Below, piece after piece: positions 9,535 to 18,192 of a stretch of 64,000 nt of DNA. The notes beneath the pieces are model-generated. The model did no database searches and was not told the DNA's origin. It saw only the letters and a program-made list of their open reading frames with translations. This stretch comes from Rhodospirillaceae bacterium MC! (GTDB lineage Bacteria > Pseudomonadota > Alphaproteobacteria > MC1): the NCBI GenBank assembly GCA_002632265.1, contig NQOV01000001.1, forward strand, positions 65,579-129,578, read 5' to 3'. The position numbers and the translations under genes are program-made. How positions within the stretch are numbered: position 1 is the first letter of the stretch; each line of letters opens with the position of its first letter.

Positions 9535-9563
9535 TTGACATTAAATAAAAAAAAACATATAAT
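9535..9563 (+). promoter_or_regulatory. Consensus sigma70-type promoter of metK
   Basis: TTGACA and TATAAT match the consensus exactly with a 17-bp spacer. Transcription is predicted to start about 5 bp before the riboswitch-like sequence, leaving a leader of about 150 nt. Confidence 0.85.
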
Positions 9564-9572
9564 ACTCATAAA

Positions 9573-9621
9573 TAGTGGATGGATTTTGGACTACTTGCTA
9601 CCACTACAAAAAAGCTAAGTG
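9573..9621 (+). promoter_or_regulatory. SAM-II/SAM-V class riboswitch upstream of metK
   Basis: An H-type pseudoknot can be drawn. Stem P1 is TAGTGG/CCACTA. Its loop carries GGATTTT and ACTTGCT, and the downstream AGCTAAGT pairs with ACTTGCT with one bulged base after an A-rich linker. GATTT, CTTGC, CCAC and GCTAA in this order follow the SAM-II core as I recall it. SAM-II elements are typical of Alphaproteobacteria and control methionine/SAM genes, so the place just upstream of SAM synthetase supports the call. An alternative hairpin (attacaaaat/attttgtgtaat) lies downstream as a possible expression platform. Confidence 0.75.
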
Positions 9622-9721
9622 TAAAAAGATATTACAAAATATGAGTATTATTTTGTGTAATTTCTACTGGTCCGTGTTTAGTTTATGATTTTAACTTTAA
9701 TACTAAGGAGTAGTAAAAATT

Positions 9722-10882
9722 ATGTTAAAAAACTATTTATTTACCTCGGAATCCGTTTCTGAAGGTCATCCAGATAAGGTATGCGATCAAATTTCCGATC
9801 GTATTTTGGATTTATTTCTAGCGAAAAATCCAGAGGCTCGTGTGGCCTGTGAAACTGCAGCTACAACCAATCATGTTACCTTGCTTGGGGAAGTTCGTGC
9901 GAATATTGATAAAGAAGAGATTGATCATGCTGTGCGTGATGTTGTCAAAACAATCGGATACGAACAAGACGGCTTTCATTGGAAGAATCTAAAAATTAAC
10001 AATTTACTTCATGAACAGTCGGCAGATATTGCCGTAGGGGTTGATTCTACAGATACAAAAGAAGAAGGAGCAGGGGATCAAGGGATCATGTTTGGATATG
10101 CTTGTCGTGAAAGCGAAGCGTTAATGCCAGCTCCTATTGCTTATGCTCATGGTATCTTACGCTCACTTGCCGAGGCTCGCCATAGTGATTCTAGTTTAGG
10201 TTTAGAACCTGATGCTAAAAGTCAAGTAACATTAAAATATGAAAATGGTACACCTGTTGGCGTTGAATCTGTTGTGCTTTCAACTCAACATAGAGAAGAT
10301 TTACATAATGATGATTTGGCTAAAATCGTTATTTCGCATATTCAAAAGATTTTACCTCAGGGCTGGATGCCTGCCGAAGATAAATTATTCATTAATCCTA
10401 CAGGTCGTTTTGTGATCGGTGGTCCTGATGGCGATGCAGGATTAACAGGGCGTAAAATTATTGTAGATACATACGGTGGTTCTGCTCCCCATGGCGGTGG
10501 TGCGTTCTCGGGGAAAGATCCTACAAAGGTAGATCGTTCGGCAGCTTACGCAGCTCGCTATTTGGCTAAGAATGTTGTGGCATCAGGTATCGCCGATATT
10601 TGTACGATTCAATTATCATATGCGATTGGTGTGGCTCGTCCTTTAAGTGTGTATGTTAATACCCATGGTACTGGTAAAGTGGATGAGCTGAAAATCGCAA
10701 ATGTATTGCAAGAACTTGTTGATCTTTCGCCACGTGGAATCCGTACTCATTTGAGTTTGAATAAAGCCATTTATTATCCAACTGCCTCATATGGTCATTT
10801 TGGTCGCACAGCAACAGCAGACGGCTTTTTCTCATGGGAAAAAACTGACTTAGTAGATCAGTTGAAATCAGCGTGTAAGTAA
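9722..10882 (+). CDS. metK: S-adenosylmethionine synthetase
   Basis: Makes SAM from methionine and ATP. The 386 residues are the usual length. Signature blocks are [19 protein letters not shown] at the N-terminus, [12 protein letters not shown] in the middle, and [19 protein letters not shown] with the catalytic lysine region. The start has an AGGAG 11 nt upstream. Expression is probably controlled by SAM through the upstream riboswitch. A short family A palindrome and a hairpin terminator separate it from trmB, so the conserved metK-trmB neighbourhood is kept but probably not as one transcript. Confidence 0.98.
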   Translation: MLKNYLFTSESVSEGHPDKVCDQISDRILDLFLAKNPEARVACETAATTNHVTLLGEVRANIDKEEIDHAVRDVVKTIGYEQDGFHWKNLKINNLLHEQSADIAVGVDSTDTKEEGAGDQGIMFGYACRESEALMPAPIAYAHGILRSLAEARHSDSSLGLEPDAKSQVTLKYENGTPVGVESVVLSTQHREDLHNDDLAKIVISHIQKILPQGWMPAEDKLFINPTGRFVIGGPDGDAGLTGRKIIVDTYGGSAPHGGGAFSGKDPTKVDRSAAYAARYLAKNVVASGIADICTIQLSYAIGVARPLSVYVNTHGTGKVDELKIANVLQELVDLSPRGIRTHLSLNKAIYYPTASYGHFGRTATADGFFSWEKTDLVDQLKSACK

Positions 10883-10953
10883 GGATTTGAAAAAGTAAGG
10901 ATGTGAATAAGCACTCATGTCTTAAAGACACTGACTGAACACTTTTTTATCAT
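10883..10953. repeat. Family A palindromic element (short form, degenerate)
   Basis: Starts right after the metK stop: ggatttgaaaaagtaaggatgtgaataagcactcatg..., then ...actgactgaacactttttta. It holds two overlapping left ends, and the central block is missing. Recognised by comparison with the full copies near 54.9 and 57.8 kb. Confidence 0.65.
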
Positions 10954-10990
10954 ACTTTGAAAATGAATATTTTGTATAATACTTGAAAAA

Positions 10991-11030
10991 ATAGAGATTT
11001 AATGGTAAATTCATTAAATCTCTATTTTAT
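10991..11030 (+). terminator. Rho-independent terminator after metK
   Basis: Hairpin atagagatttaatg / cattaaatctctat followed by a T-rich run. Confidence 0.8.
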
Positions 11031-11064
11031 TTTAGATTTTATTTAACTCAAGAAAGAATGTATA

Positions 11065-11829
11065 ATGACGGAATACAACAAGATTAAGCAAAAACAAGAA
11101 GTCATTCATAATGATGACGGTACTATCACAGTAAACGGCGAAAAGCATATTCATGGCGATAAAAAATTTTATGGGCGACGTGGTGGTAGAACCATAGACG
11201 GCTATAGAAAGGAGCTAATGGAGAATTATTTGCCACAATTGGAGTTAAAGCCAAGCGAGTACTCTCAAGACCCTAAGACATGGTTTAATGAGCCTATGGA
11301 TGAATTATGGGTGGAAGTTGGTTGCGGTGGTGGAGAGCATTTAAGTTGGCAGGCTCAAAACAACAAAAATATAGGCATTGTAGGGGCAGAACCGTTTTTG
11401 TTTAGTGTTGGTAGCATGTTAAGGCATTTAAAGGAGCATGAGCCTAAAAATGTACGTTTAATAGCAGATGATATTCGTCCCATGCTTGAATCCTTACCTG
11501 ATCAATCTGTAAGTAGAGTTTTTTTGCTCTTTCCCGATCCATGGCCTAAGGTAAAACATCATCGCCGTAGATTTGTTAATCCCCATAATTTAGATACCAT
11601 TTCAAGAATTCTCAAAAAAGGTGGAGAATTTCGATTTGGGAGTGATCATGCCGAGTTAGTAACATGGACACTCAAACACTTGGAAGAACGCACAGATTTT
11701 AAAATTTCGGTGGATATGACATCCAATGAATGGCGTACAAGGCCCGATGATTGGTGTCCTACACGTTATGAACAAAAGGCCGTTAGTAAAGGAATCCCTT
11801 GTGCTTATTTAATATTTACAAAGATTTAA
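11065..11829 (+). CDS. trmB: tRNA (guanine-N7-)-methyltransferase TrmB
   Basis: Forms m7G46 in tRNA variable loops using SAM. The 254 residues contain the SAM-binding motif WVEVGCGGGEHLSWQAQ and the catalytic/tRNA block FLLFPDPWPKVKHHRRRF, ending with the TRPDDWCPTRYEQKA region. An N-terminal extension of about 80 residues precedes the methyltransferase fold, as in alphaproteobacterial members. The Shine-Dalgarno is weak (agaaaga). It sits downstream of metK, the enzyme that makes its cofactor. Confidence 0.95.
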   Translation: MTEYNKIKQKQEVIHNDDGTITVNGEKHIHGDKKFYGRRGGRTIDGYRKELMENYLPQLELKPSEYSQDPKTWFNEPMDELWVEVGCGGGEHLSWQAQNNKNIGIVGAEPFLFSVGSMLRHLKEHEPKNVRLIADDIRPMLESLPDQSVSRVFLLFPDPWPKVKHHRRRFVNPHNLDTISRILKKGGEFRFGSDHAELVTWTLKHLEERTDFKISVDMTSNEWRTRPDDWCPTRYEQKAVSKGIPCAYLIFTKI

Positions 11830-11849
11830 ATTAAAAATACTTTTTTTAC

Positions 11850-11878
11850 TTGCATTGTAGCTTATTTTTTAGTATAGT
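11850..11878 (+). promoter_or_regulatory. Predicted promoter of the tRNA-Gln pair
   Basis: TTGCAT and TATAGT with a 17-bp spacer, about 20 bp before the first tRNA. Confidence 0.6.
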
Positions 11879-11898
11879 TATCAACATAAACATTCTAT

Positions 11899-11973
11899 TG
11901 GGGTGTAGCCAAGTGGTAAGGCATCGGTTTTTGATATCGTGTACCGCAGGTTCGAATCCCGCCACCCCAGCCA
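11899..11973 (+). tRNA. tRNA-Gln (anticodon UUG), copy 1
   Basis: 75 nt including encoded CCA. The acceptor stem TGGGGTG pairs with CACCCCA, with U1-A72 as in bacterial tRNA-Gln. The D-arm is GCCAAGTGGTAAGGC, the anticodon loop contains TTTTTGA with TTG, and the T-arm is GCAGGTTCGAATCCCGC (GCGGG-type stem with the standard TTCGAAT loop). Confidence 0.97.
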
Positions 11974-12037
11974 ATTTTATGTTTATAGCCATATGATTAT
12001 CTAGAATTAGCGATAATTTTATAATCATATATATTAA

Positions 12038-12112
12038 TGGGGTGTAGCCAAGTGGTAAGGCATCGGTTTTTGATATCGTGTACCGCAGGTTCGAATCCCG
12101 CCACCCCAGCCA
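12038..12112 (+). tRNA. tRNA-Gln (anticodon UUG), copy 2
   Basis: Identical over all 75 nt to copy 1, 64 bp downstream and in the same transcript. A strong hairpin terminator follows immediately. It probably arose by a local duplication that raises dosage. Confidence 0.97.
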
Positions 12113-12122
12113 TTAATAAAAT

Positions 12123-12172
12123 AAAAAAGATGAATTACTAAATGTTAGTAATTCATCTTTTTTTTATTTTAT
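12123..12172 (+). terminator. Rho-independent terminator of the tRNA-Gln pair
   Basis: Near-perfect stem aaaaagatgaattactaa / ttagtaattcatctttttt with a three-base loop and a long T run. Confidence 0.9.
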
Positions 12173-12262
12173 GGTTAGATCGCAAGTCAAATGCTATTTT
12201 GTCTTGTTTTTTTTATATTCTTTGTGTGTATATGTTATTTTATATTTTTGCAAGTTTTAGTT

Positions 12263-12304
12263 AAAAAAAGAACAAAGATTAAAACAACCTTTGTTCCTTT
12301 TTTT
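12263..12304 (-). terminator. Terminator after pyk (probably bidirectional)
   Basis: Hairpin aaaaaaagaacaaag / ctttgttccttttttt, about 40 bp beyond the pyk stop, with A/T tracts on both sides. Confidence 0.75.
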
Positions 12305-12345
12305 GAGCTATACTCAAATAAGTAAAACTTATACTATACTATATT

Positions 12346-13782
12346 TTAAATTTCAAAAATATGTAATGTATTAGTTTCGCCTGTAGTACTCATGTGCATA
12401 GAACCAGTAGCACAAACACGATGACCGTGCTCAATTTTATTCAGTTCTAATAATCTAGCAGACGCTTCTTTAATACCATCTTCGAAAGATGAAACTTCTT
12501 TAATTACAATAGCCTCAATACCCCAAGCAATAGAAAGTTGGTTGGCAGTTTTTTCAGATATAGTAGCACAGAAAATTTTCTTTTGGATACGTTGGCGAGC
12601 CACACGTAAAGCAGTCATACCAGAAATAGAGAAAGCGATAATTGCATCAGCACCACGACCACGAGATAATTGTACTGCAGATTTAGCAACATCAGAGCTA
12701 GGACCTTCATCAACATTTAAGAAACGATCATGGAATTTACGTTCTAATTTTTTGATGTGTAGTTCACTAGATTCTACAGATTTAATAATTTTCGCCATAG
12801 TTGTAACTGCTTCAACAGGGAAATCACCCGCAGCAGATTCAGCAGAAAGCATAACCGCATCAGCACCAGAGTTGATAGCTGTAGCAACGTCAGACGCTTC
12901 AGCACGTGTAGCAACTGGCGATGTGATCATTGATTCTAACATTTGAGTAGCAACTACACAAGGTTTAGATTTTTTACGACATAAGCCTAAAATACGACGT
13001 TGAATTACTGGAACTTCTTCAGCAGGAACTTCCACACCTAAATCGCCACGAGCGATCATGATAGCATCTGTTTCTTCAATAATTGCTTCAATATGTTCAA
13101 CCGCAGACGGTTTTTCAATTTTAGAAATAATTTTACAATCTTTACCAGATTTTTGAATAAGCTGACGTAATTCAACCACATCAGACGGCAACTGCACGAA
13201 AGATAAAGCGATCCAATCCACATCTAAATCTAAAGCATAACCAAGATCAACACGATCTTTAGGGGTAAGCGGAGAAGTAGGTAGGATAATATCAGGAACA
13301 TTAACACCTTTACGAGATTTTAAAGTACCACCAACAACAACATCACAAACAGCATGATTATCATCAAAAGATTTTACAACTATTTTCATTTTACCATCAT
13401 CTAATAAAAGTGTAGAACCCACTTTCATAGCTTGGAAAATTTCAGGATGTGGTAAAGAAACACGTTCTTTATTACCTAAAGTATCCACATTTGTATCTAA
13501 TGTAAAAGTCGAACCTGTAGGAAGATGAACGCCTTCTTCAGTTTCGAATTTACCAACACGTATTTTAGGACCTTGAAGATCGGCAAGAATACCAATACGA
13601 CGACCTAATTTAAGACTTAACTTACGAATATTACTTACACGAGTTTCTAATTCTTCTTTAGTTGCATGCGAGCAATTTAAACGAAAAATATTAGCACCTG
13701 CAAGAGCTAGTTTTTCCAACATCTCTGGGCTTTGCGAAGCCGGCCCAACAGTTGCTAAGATTTTTGCATATTTATCCATCAT
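12346..13782 (-). CDS. pyk: Pyruvate kinase
   Basis: Last step of glycolysis: phosphoenolpyruvate plus ADP to pyruvate plus ATP. The 478 residues match bacterial pyruvate kinases. Seen are KILATVGPASQSPEML at the start, IFRLNCSHATKEE, KIEKPSAVEHIEAII with the active-site lysine, MIARGDLGVEVPAEEVP and VATQMLESM. The C-terminal effector domain is present. No other glycolytic gene is adjacent; glk and gpmI are elsewhere in the window. The 134-residue ORF on the other strand is a shadow. Confidence 0.97.
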   Translation of the reverse strand: MMDKYAKILATVGPASQSPEMLEKLALAGANIFRLNCSHATKEELETRVSNIRKLSLKLGRRIGILADLQGPKIRVGKFETEEGVHLPTGSTFTLDTNVDTLGNKERVSLPHPEIFQAMKVGSTLLLDDGKMKIVVKSFDDNHAVCDVVVGGTLKSRKGVNVPDIILPTSPLTPKDRVDLGYALDLDVDWIALSFVQLPSDVVELRQLIQKSGKDCKIISKIEKPSAVEHIEAIIEETDAIMIARGDLGVEVPAEEVPVIQRRILGLCRKKSKPCVVATQMLESMITSPVATRAEASDVATAINSGADAVMLSAESAAGDFPVEAVTTMAKIIKSVESSELHIKKLERKFHDRFLNVDEGPSSDVAKSAVQLSRGRGADAIIAFSISGMTALRVARQRIQKKIFCATISEKTANQLSIAWGIEAIVIKEVSSFEDGIKEASARLLELNKIEHGHRVCATGSMHMSTTGETNTLHIFEI

Positions 13783-14152
13783 TTTTTTATAATCCCCATT
13801 ATAAATTATTGTTTAATATATTGTATATTCTCTATAGTACAGAGCCTTAAAAACATATCCATATAATTATGTAACATAATTAAATATATACGTATGCGTT
13901 AAGCATATTTAACGCCACATAGCTACTTCGAATCTATACCGTATTAATATACCATATTAGTATGTTTTTTTTCAAGAATTATTTTTAATCAAACTTTAAC
14001 TTACTAATATAGTTAACATAAAACTAGTATTATAAAAAGATTAATAGCAAACTACATTTACTTTATAGACAACTTATTTATCCTGATTGTGTTTTATTAA
14101 TATTTGGAAATTCTTTTTGTAAAACTCTTATATAAGCAGTAAAATTATATGC
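13783..14152. other. AT-rich intergenic region between divergent pyk and the beta-helix gene
   Basis: About 370 bp with no credible ORF or RNA gene. It must carry the pyk promoter on the minus strand; I see no convincing operator. Confidence 0.5.
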
Positions 14153-14180
14153 TTGACAATCCATATAATTCATATATACT
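14153..14180 (+). promoter_or_regulatory. Predicted promoter of the beta-helix protein gene
   Basis: TTGACA and TATACT with a 16-bp spacer. The TTG of the -35 box is what the ORF track takes as a start codon, which argues that the longer ORF is not translated from there. Confidence 0.7.
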
Positions 14181-14194
14181 TACTAATTATTAAA

Positions 14195-14247
14195 GGATGT
14201 GAAAAAAGCACTCATGTTAGCGTTCTTAAGAATTTTTCCACTCTTTT
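14195..14247. repeat. Family A palindromic element (short form) in a 5' untranslated leader
   Basis: ggatgtgaaaaaagcactca... paired with ...ttaagaatttttccactc. The centre is missing. Unlike most copies it lies upstream of a gene, between its promoter and start codon. Confidence 0.65.
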
Positions 14248-14284
14248 ACTTTTATTTCTTAATATTAATTTAAAGGAAAACAAT

Positions 14285-15484
14285 ATGAATAAAATTTTAT
14301 TACCTAGTAGTATGATAGCATGCGGCCTTGTGAGCTTGGTGGCTGTACAATCTCATGCGGTAAAACCTCAAACGGTGGAATTTAGTGCGGGAGTGAGTAA
14401 GGATCAATCTATATTATTGCAAAAGAGTATAAATAAGTTATCTGCAAAAGGGGGTGGAGTCCTACATATGAATAAGGGGACGTATACCATAGGGCGAATT
14501 GATTTAAGATCTAATATCCATCTACAAATCGATAAAGGTACTATAATAATTCCGTCATTTAAAAATTTAAAATCGTGGAAAAGTAACACGATCTTTTATT
14601 TAGGTAAAAAGGGTGGAAAAATACAGAATGTTAGTATAGAAGGAGTAGGCGGTAAGTTTATTGTTAAACTGCCTAAATATAAGAAAGGCCTTAGAGTGGC
14701 TATTATTGCCAATGTGGATAATTTTAGCATATCTAACATAGATATATATGATAACTTCACGAAATTTTCGAGCTTGTCCTTTAGTGCATCAGGTACGGAT
14801 AAAGCCCACAGAATCATTCCAAAGCATGGGATAATTAGTAATATTGCCAATTATCATAGTGCTTACGGATACGGCACAGTGCAAATCCAAGGCGGATATG
14901 ATATTAAGTTTAATAATATCTATTCCCAAGGTGGCGTTACGCTAAGAGCGGAAACAGGATACAAAAAGAACAACATAAACCAAACAGGTGGAGTCGATAA
15001 AATCGTGGCTCATAATATTATGTGTGAAGACGGTAGCTCGGCGGTAATGTTTTCGCCACATACTATCAAAAATGGCACAGTCCAAGCGGAAAACATAAAA
15101 GCTAAAAATTGCGGATTTGCCGTTCGTATAGAAAGGGGGTTTATTTCTAAAAAATATGCTAATCCCAATGCAAAAATCGGCTCATTTGCCAAAGGATCAT
15201 ATGTGAAAAATATCGAGGCTACATATGGAACAACAGCCCAATTAAAGCCGAAGAATTTTGTACATGTACCTGATAAGTTATTTCATTTAGTATCGCACAA
15301 GTTAAATCCTGATGGAGAAAGCTATTCCGGTCCATCCATGGCAGGCATTATCAATTCTGCTAGATATAAAGTAGAGATAGAAAATCTTGCAACGCATGGA
15401 TTTTTATATCAAAAGCCTATCGTATATTACAAAAAACCAAACTATAGAAAGTATAAAAAATGGTCATGGAAATCTCCTGATTAG
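14285..15484 (+). CDS. Exported right-handed parallel beta-helix protein, predicted polysaccharide lyase or hydrolase
   Basis: The start is set at MNKILLPSS: it has an AAAGGA Shine-Dalgarno, begins a signal peptide (cleavage predicted after QSHA) and lies after the promoter and repeat, so the 443-residue ORF in the track is too long. The mature part looks like a pectate-lyase/GH28/GH82-type beta-helix. It opens with a GGGVLHMNKGTYTIGRI block, then SNIHLQIDKGTIIIPS, followed by repeated I/N-rich coils such as VDNFSISNIDIYDN and GYDIKFNNIYSQGG. Catalytic residues cannot be assigned. The next gene is an exported GH42-like hydrolase, so the pair probably degrades one polysaccharide. Confidence 0.7.
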   Translation: MNKILLPSSMIACGLVSLVAVQSHAVKPQTVEFSAGVSKDQSILLQKSINKLSAKGGGVLHMNKGTYTIGRIDLRSNIHLQIDKGTIIIPSFKNLKSWKSNTIFYLGKKGGKIQNVSIEGVGGKFIVKLPKYKKGLRVAIIANVDNFSISNIDIYDNFTKFSSLSFSASGTDKAHRIIPKHGIISNIANYHSAYGYGTVQIQGGYDIKFNNIYSQGGVTLRAETGYKKNNINQTGGVDKIVAHNIMCEDGSSAVMFSPHTIKNGTVQAENIKAKNCGFAVRIERGFISKKYANPNAKIGSFAKGSYVKNIEATYGTTAQLKPKNFVHVPDKLFHLVSHKLNPDGESYSGPSMAGIINSARYKVEIENLATHGFLYQKPIVYYKKPNYRKYKKWSWKSPD

Positions 15485-15504
15485 CCAGTTAAGATATTTT
15501 TTTC

Positions 15505-15533
15505 TTGATATTTGCTTTCCTTTATAGTATAGT
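15505..15533 (+). promoter_or_regulatory. Predicted promoter of the GH42-like gene
   Basis: TTGATA and TATAGT with a 17-bp spacer, about 60 bp upstream of the start codon. It gives the hydrolase its own transcript. Confidence 0.65.
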
Positions 15534-15537
15534 TATG

Positions 15538-15563
15538 TATACATACATGTAGTTGTATGTATA
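15538..15563. promoter_or_regulatory. Perfect inverted repeat at the predicted transcription start, candidate operator
   Basis: tatacataca and tgtatgtata are exact reverse complements separated by six bases, beginning four bases after the -10 box. The position suits a repressor site; a 5' mRNA hairpin is the alternative. No regulator gene is adjacent. Confidence 0.5.
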
Positions 15564-15591
15564 ACTAATCACTAAATGAGGTATAAATATC

Positions 15592-18012
15592 ATGAAAAAA
15601 ACATTACTCTCTATAGCCATTGGGGGGACACTAGCGGTTTCTCCTGTGGGATTTATTCATAATAGTTTTGCTAATTCTACTAGAGAAGCAAAGCTTATTA
15701 ATAGTATCAATAGTAAAATTAACGAGTTAATAAAGTTAAGCAAAACGGCTCAAACAAAAGGCTATGACATAAAAAGGGAACAAGCTACCATTTTTATGGC
15801 TAGGCAATTTGCAAACTTTGCCAAATACGATTCAGCACATATAAAAGAAAATGCAAAAATTTTTGGCTATTCTTATATATATAAAAAGAGAAATCCTAAA
15901 AGACTCGCTCGAGAGCTACCAACTTATGAGCGAACAGAAATTTTAAAAATGCTTACAACTTCCATTTCTAACATCAATGATGTTATCGCAGGGCGTTCGG
16001 TAAGAAAGCCTGTGAATATGGTAGATTGGAAAAATGTCCGCATGAAAAATGAAGAGTTTTACAATCCCAACGGCAAACCAGTATTTTTATACGATTATTT
16101 CTCAAAAGCCCATGATGCAGAAGATAAACATCCAAATGTTTATAACGATTATGTAGGAGATCTTGCTAATTCTTGGTTTTTATCTTTAAATTTACTTAAA
16201 GAGAATGGCAAATTAGATCTTGAGCATGCTGATAATCTAATTAATTTTGAGAAGAAATTTCCCAATAAAAAAGATCATATTGGATACGTAAATGGCTGGA
16301 AAGGTTTAGGAGCTTTACCCCAATGGATGAGAGATAAATACGGCTTGAAAAATCTAACACATGGCGGAGCACAGTGGACAGCTTATGATATCGATAATCC
16401 GCACATTAGGGACGCATGGAGAAAAACTTTTTCTCTTATCATTCCCAAATTAAAGGGCAAGAATTTTGCTAAATTAAGTTATGTTATCGCCAACGAACCC
16501 CAGTGGACATCCGACGATAAATCATGGTTCAAAGTTAAAAATGGCATTAGTGTTGATACATTAACCAAATTTAGAACATGGCTAAAAAACAAACATCATG
16601 GCAGTATTAAAGATCTTAATAGTTTATGGAAAACATCCTATAAAAGCTTTGATGATATCACAATTAAAATTCCTTTTACTGTAGCCAAAATCCGTGGATC
16701 AGCTAAATTTTATGATTGGTCCCGTTTTAATATGTATCGTGTGGATAATTGGATGAAGTTTTTACATGATAACATCAAAAAACATGACTCAAGAGCAAAC
16801 ACAAGCATAAAAATTCTACCTGAATTAACTGTTGGCGAGTTAGGTGGAAGAGATAATGGTATTAATATTGAAGATCTAACAAATCTAACCGAAATTTCTG
16901 GCCACGATTCCGCTATTCGCACTAAAAATTTTGATAGTAAACATGAAGAATGGCAAAAGAATTATGCTTATTATTGGCGTGAAGTTGCGATGACAAATGA
17001 TCTTTTACGCTCGTTCGCTCCTAATAAAGTTATATTTAATTCGGAATCTCACTTTATTTCCACATCACACTTCCGTAATGCAAAAATGAAGCCTACATAT
17101 GTAAGATCTGCCTATTGGCTATCGGCTATTTTAGGCACAAGTGCAAATACTACATGGTTTTGGGCAAGATACGGCACAGGAGAAATCGAACCCAGAGTAA
17201 TCCATCATCAAGCAGCAAGCGACGCTTATCAAGGTTCGGTAGTGCAAATGCCAAGAGTAGCAAATGAGATCACTCAAACCATGTTCGATTTAAACGCTCA
17301 TTCGCAAGATATTGTAAAATTTCATAAGCAAGAAAAACCCATAAGAGTATTCTATTCGGAAACATCTAATATTAATTATCAAGATCAAATTAATCAAGTC
17401 TTTAATATTTATAAGGGTTTATACTTTGATGGCTCGCCTATAGGTTTTGCTACACAAAACATTCTTAATAAGCATATTGGGAAATTTAGTGAAGTTATTG
17501 TTTATAATACGCCGTCGGTAACCGATGATGAATTTAAAGCTTTACAAAATTATCTTAATCATGGCGGTACAGTCATCACAGATAACGCAAGCTTAAAAGT
17601 CAACGAATATAAACAAGCTCGCAAGGTAAACTTAAAGCAGGCTAGGGGTAAGCTGATTATTGTTAAACATAATACTAAAGAAATCCCAACCATTCGCAAT
17701 CTTGCCTTTAAGATCCTACCAAAAAGCAAAAAGCCAGCCATTACCATTAAGGAAACCAATGCCACTAAAACCAAAGGATGTATATGGCGAGTTGTCAATG
17801 GATCGGATAGACACAACAAGATCGTTACTGTTATTAACGTAGGTAAAACTACCGCACATCTTACTATGATAGATCCCAATAATAGCCCTAAAGCTACCAA
17901 TATTGTTGATATGTTCACAGGTCAAAAACGCACTCAACATATAAATCTAGAACCTGAAAAAGTGTTATTCTTAAATGTAGGAACTAAAAAGCCTTGGGCA
18001 AAGATTAAGTAA
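15592..18012 (+). CDS. Exported GH42-like (clan GH-A) glycoside hydrolase
   Basis: 806 residues with a signal peptide (MKKTLLSIAIGGTLAVSPVGF..., cleavage predicted near SFA). The central barrel shows GH42-like features: VIANEPQW with an N-E-P acid/base motif, then FRTWLKNKHHGSIKDLNSLW and YDWSRFNMYRVDNWMKFLHD, and a candidate nucleophile in VIFNSESHF. After the barrel, VIVYNTPSVTDDEFKALQNY and GGTVITDN resemble the glutamine-amidotransferase-like trimerisation domain of GH42 beta-galactosidases. The first 150 residues match nothing I know. An exported galactan- or algal-type glycan enzyme is plausible, but the substrate is unknown. A family A palindrome begins at the stop. Confidence 0.75.
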   Translation: MKKTLLSIAIGGTLAVSPVGFIHNSFANSTREAKLINSINSKINELIKLSKTAQTKGYDIKREQATIFMARQFANFAKYDSAHIKENAKIFGYSYIYKKRNPKRLARELPTYERTEILKMLTTSISNINDVIAGRSVRKPVNMVDWKNVRMKNEEFYNPNGKPVFLYDYFSKAHDAEDKHPNVYNDYVGDLANSWFLSLNLLKENGKLDLEHADNLINFEKKFPNKKDHIGYVNGWKGLGALPQWMRDKYGLKNLTHGGAQWTAYDIDNPHIRDAWRKTFSLIIPKLKGKNFAKLSYVIANEPQWTSDDKSWFKVKNGISVDTLTKFRTWLKNKHHGSIKDLNSLWKTSYKSFDDITIKIPFTVAKIRGSAKFYDWSRFNMYRVDNWMKFLHDNIKKHDSRANTSIKILPELTVGELGGRDNGINIEDLTNLTEISGHDSAIRTKNFDSKHEEWQKNYAYYWREVAMTNDLLRSFAPNKVIFNSESHFISTSHFRNAKMKPTYVRSAYWLSAILGTSANTTWFWARYGTGEIEPRVIHHQAASDAYQGSVVQMPRVANEITQTMFDLNAHSQDIVKFHKQEKPIRVFYSETSNINYQDQINQVFNIYKGLYFDGSPIGFATQNILNKHIGKFSEVIVYNTPSVTDDEFKALQNYLNHGGTVITDNASLKVNEYKQARKVNLKQARGKLIIVKHNTKEIPTIRNLAFKILPKSKKPAITIKETNATKTKGCIWRVVNGSDRHNKIVTVINVGKTTAHLTMIDPNNSPKATNIVDMFTGQKRTQHINLEPEKVLFLNVGTKKPWAKIK

Positions 18013-18055
18013 GGAGCGTGAAAAAGCACTCATTTAGAGCTTTTTCTCTCACCTT
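18013..18055. repeat. Family A palindromic element (short form)
   Basis: ggagcgtgaaaaagcactca folded back on agagctttttctctcacctt, directly after the GH42-like stop codon. The central block is absent. Confidence 0.65.
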
Positions 18056-18101
18056 AAAGTTCCCCATTCCTTAAAGTTTGGGGTAAACCATAGCTAAAAG
18101 A

Positions 18102-18152
18102 ATAGCTTACGTCAAGATATATAATAAATATATTTCGATGTAAGCTATTATT
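18102..18152. terminator. Large hairpin between convergent GH42-like gene and nrdD
   Basis: About 22-bp imperfect arms (aatagcttacgtcaagatat / atatttcgatgtaagctatt). It sits between two converging genes and may end both transcripts, though a clean T run is lacking. Confidence 0.5.
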
Positions 18153-18192
18153 TATGGTTAGTTGTGTAGGTATTTGTTAAGCAATTAAGCAA

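Noticed and set aside
11846-12028. 60-residue minus-strand ORF across the first tRNA-Gln
   Set aside because: It is the reverse complement of a well-formed tRNA gene and has no coding features.
12542-12946. 134-residue plus-strand ORF inside pyk
   Set aside because: Antisense shadow of a strongly conserved gene; no Shine-Dalgarno and no domain features.
14153-14284. N-terminal extension of the beta-helix protein in the ORF track (start 14153)
   Set aside because: The proposed TTG start is the -35 box of a good promoter, the extension runs through a family A repeat, and the ATG at 14285 has a Shine-Dalgarno and starts a signal peptide.
17559-17940. Several ORFs antisense or out of frame at the end of the GH42-like gene
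   Set aside because: They overlap one intact frame with clear domain continuity; three competing frames in one place is a composition effect.
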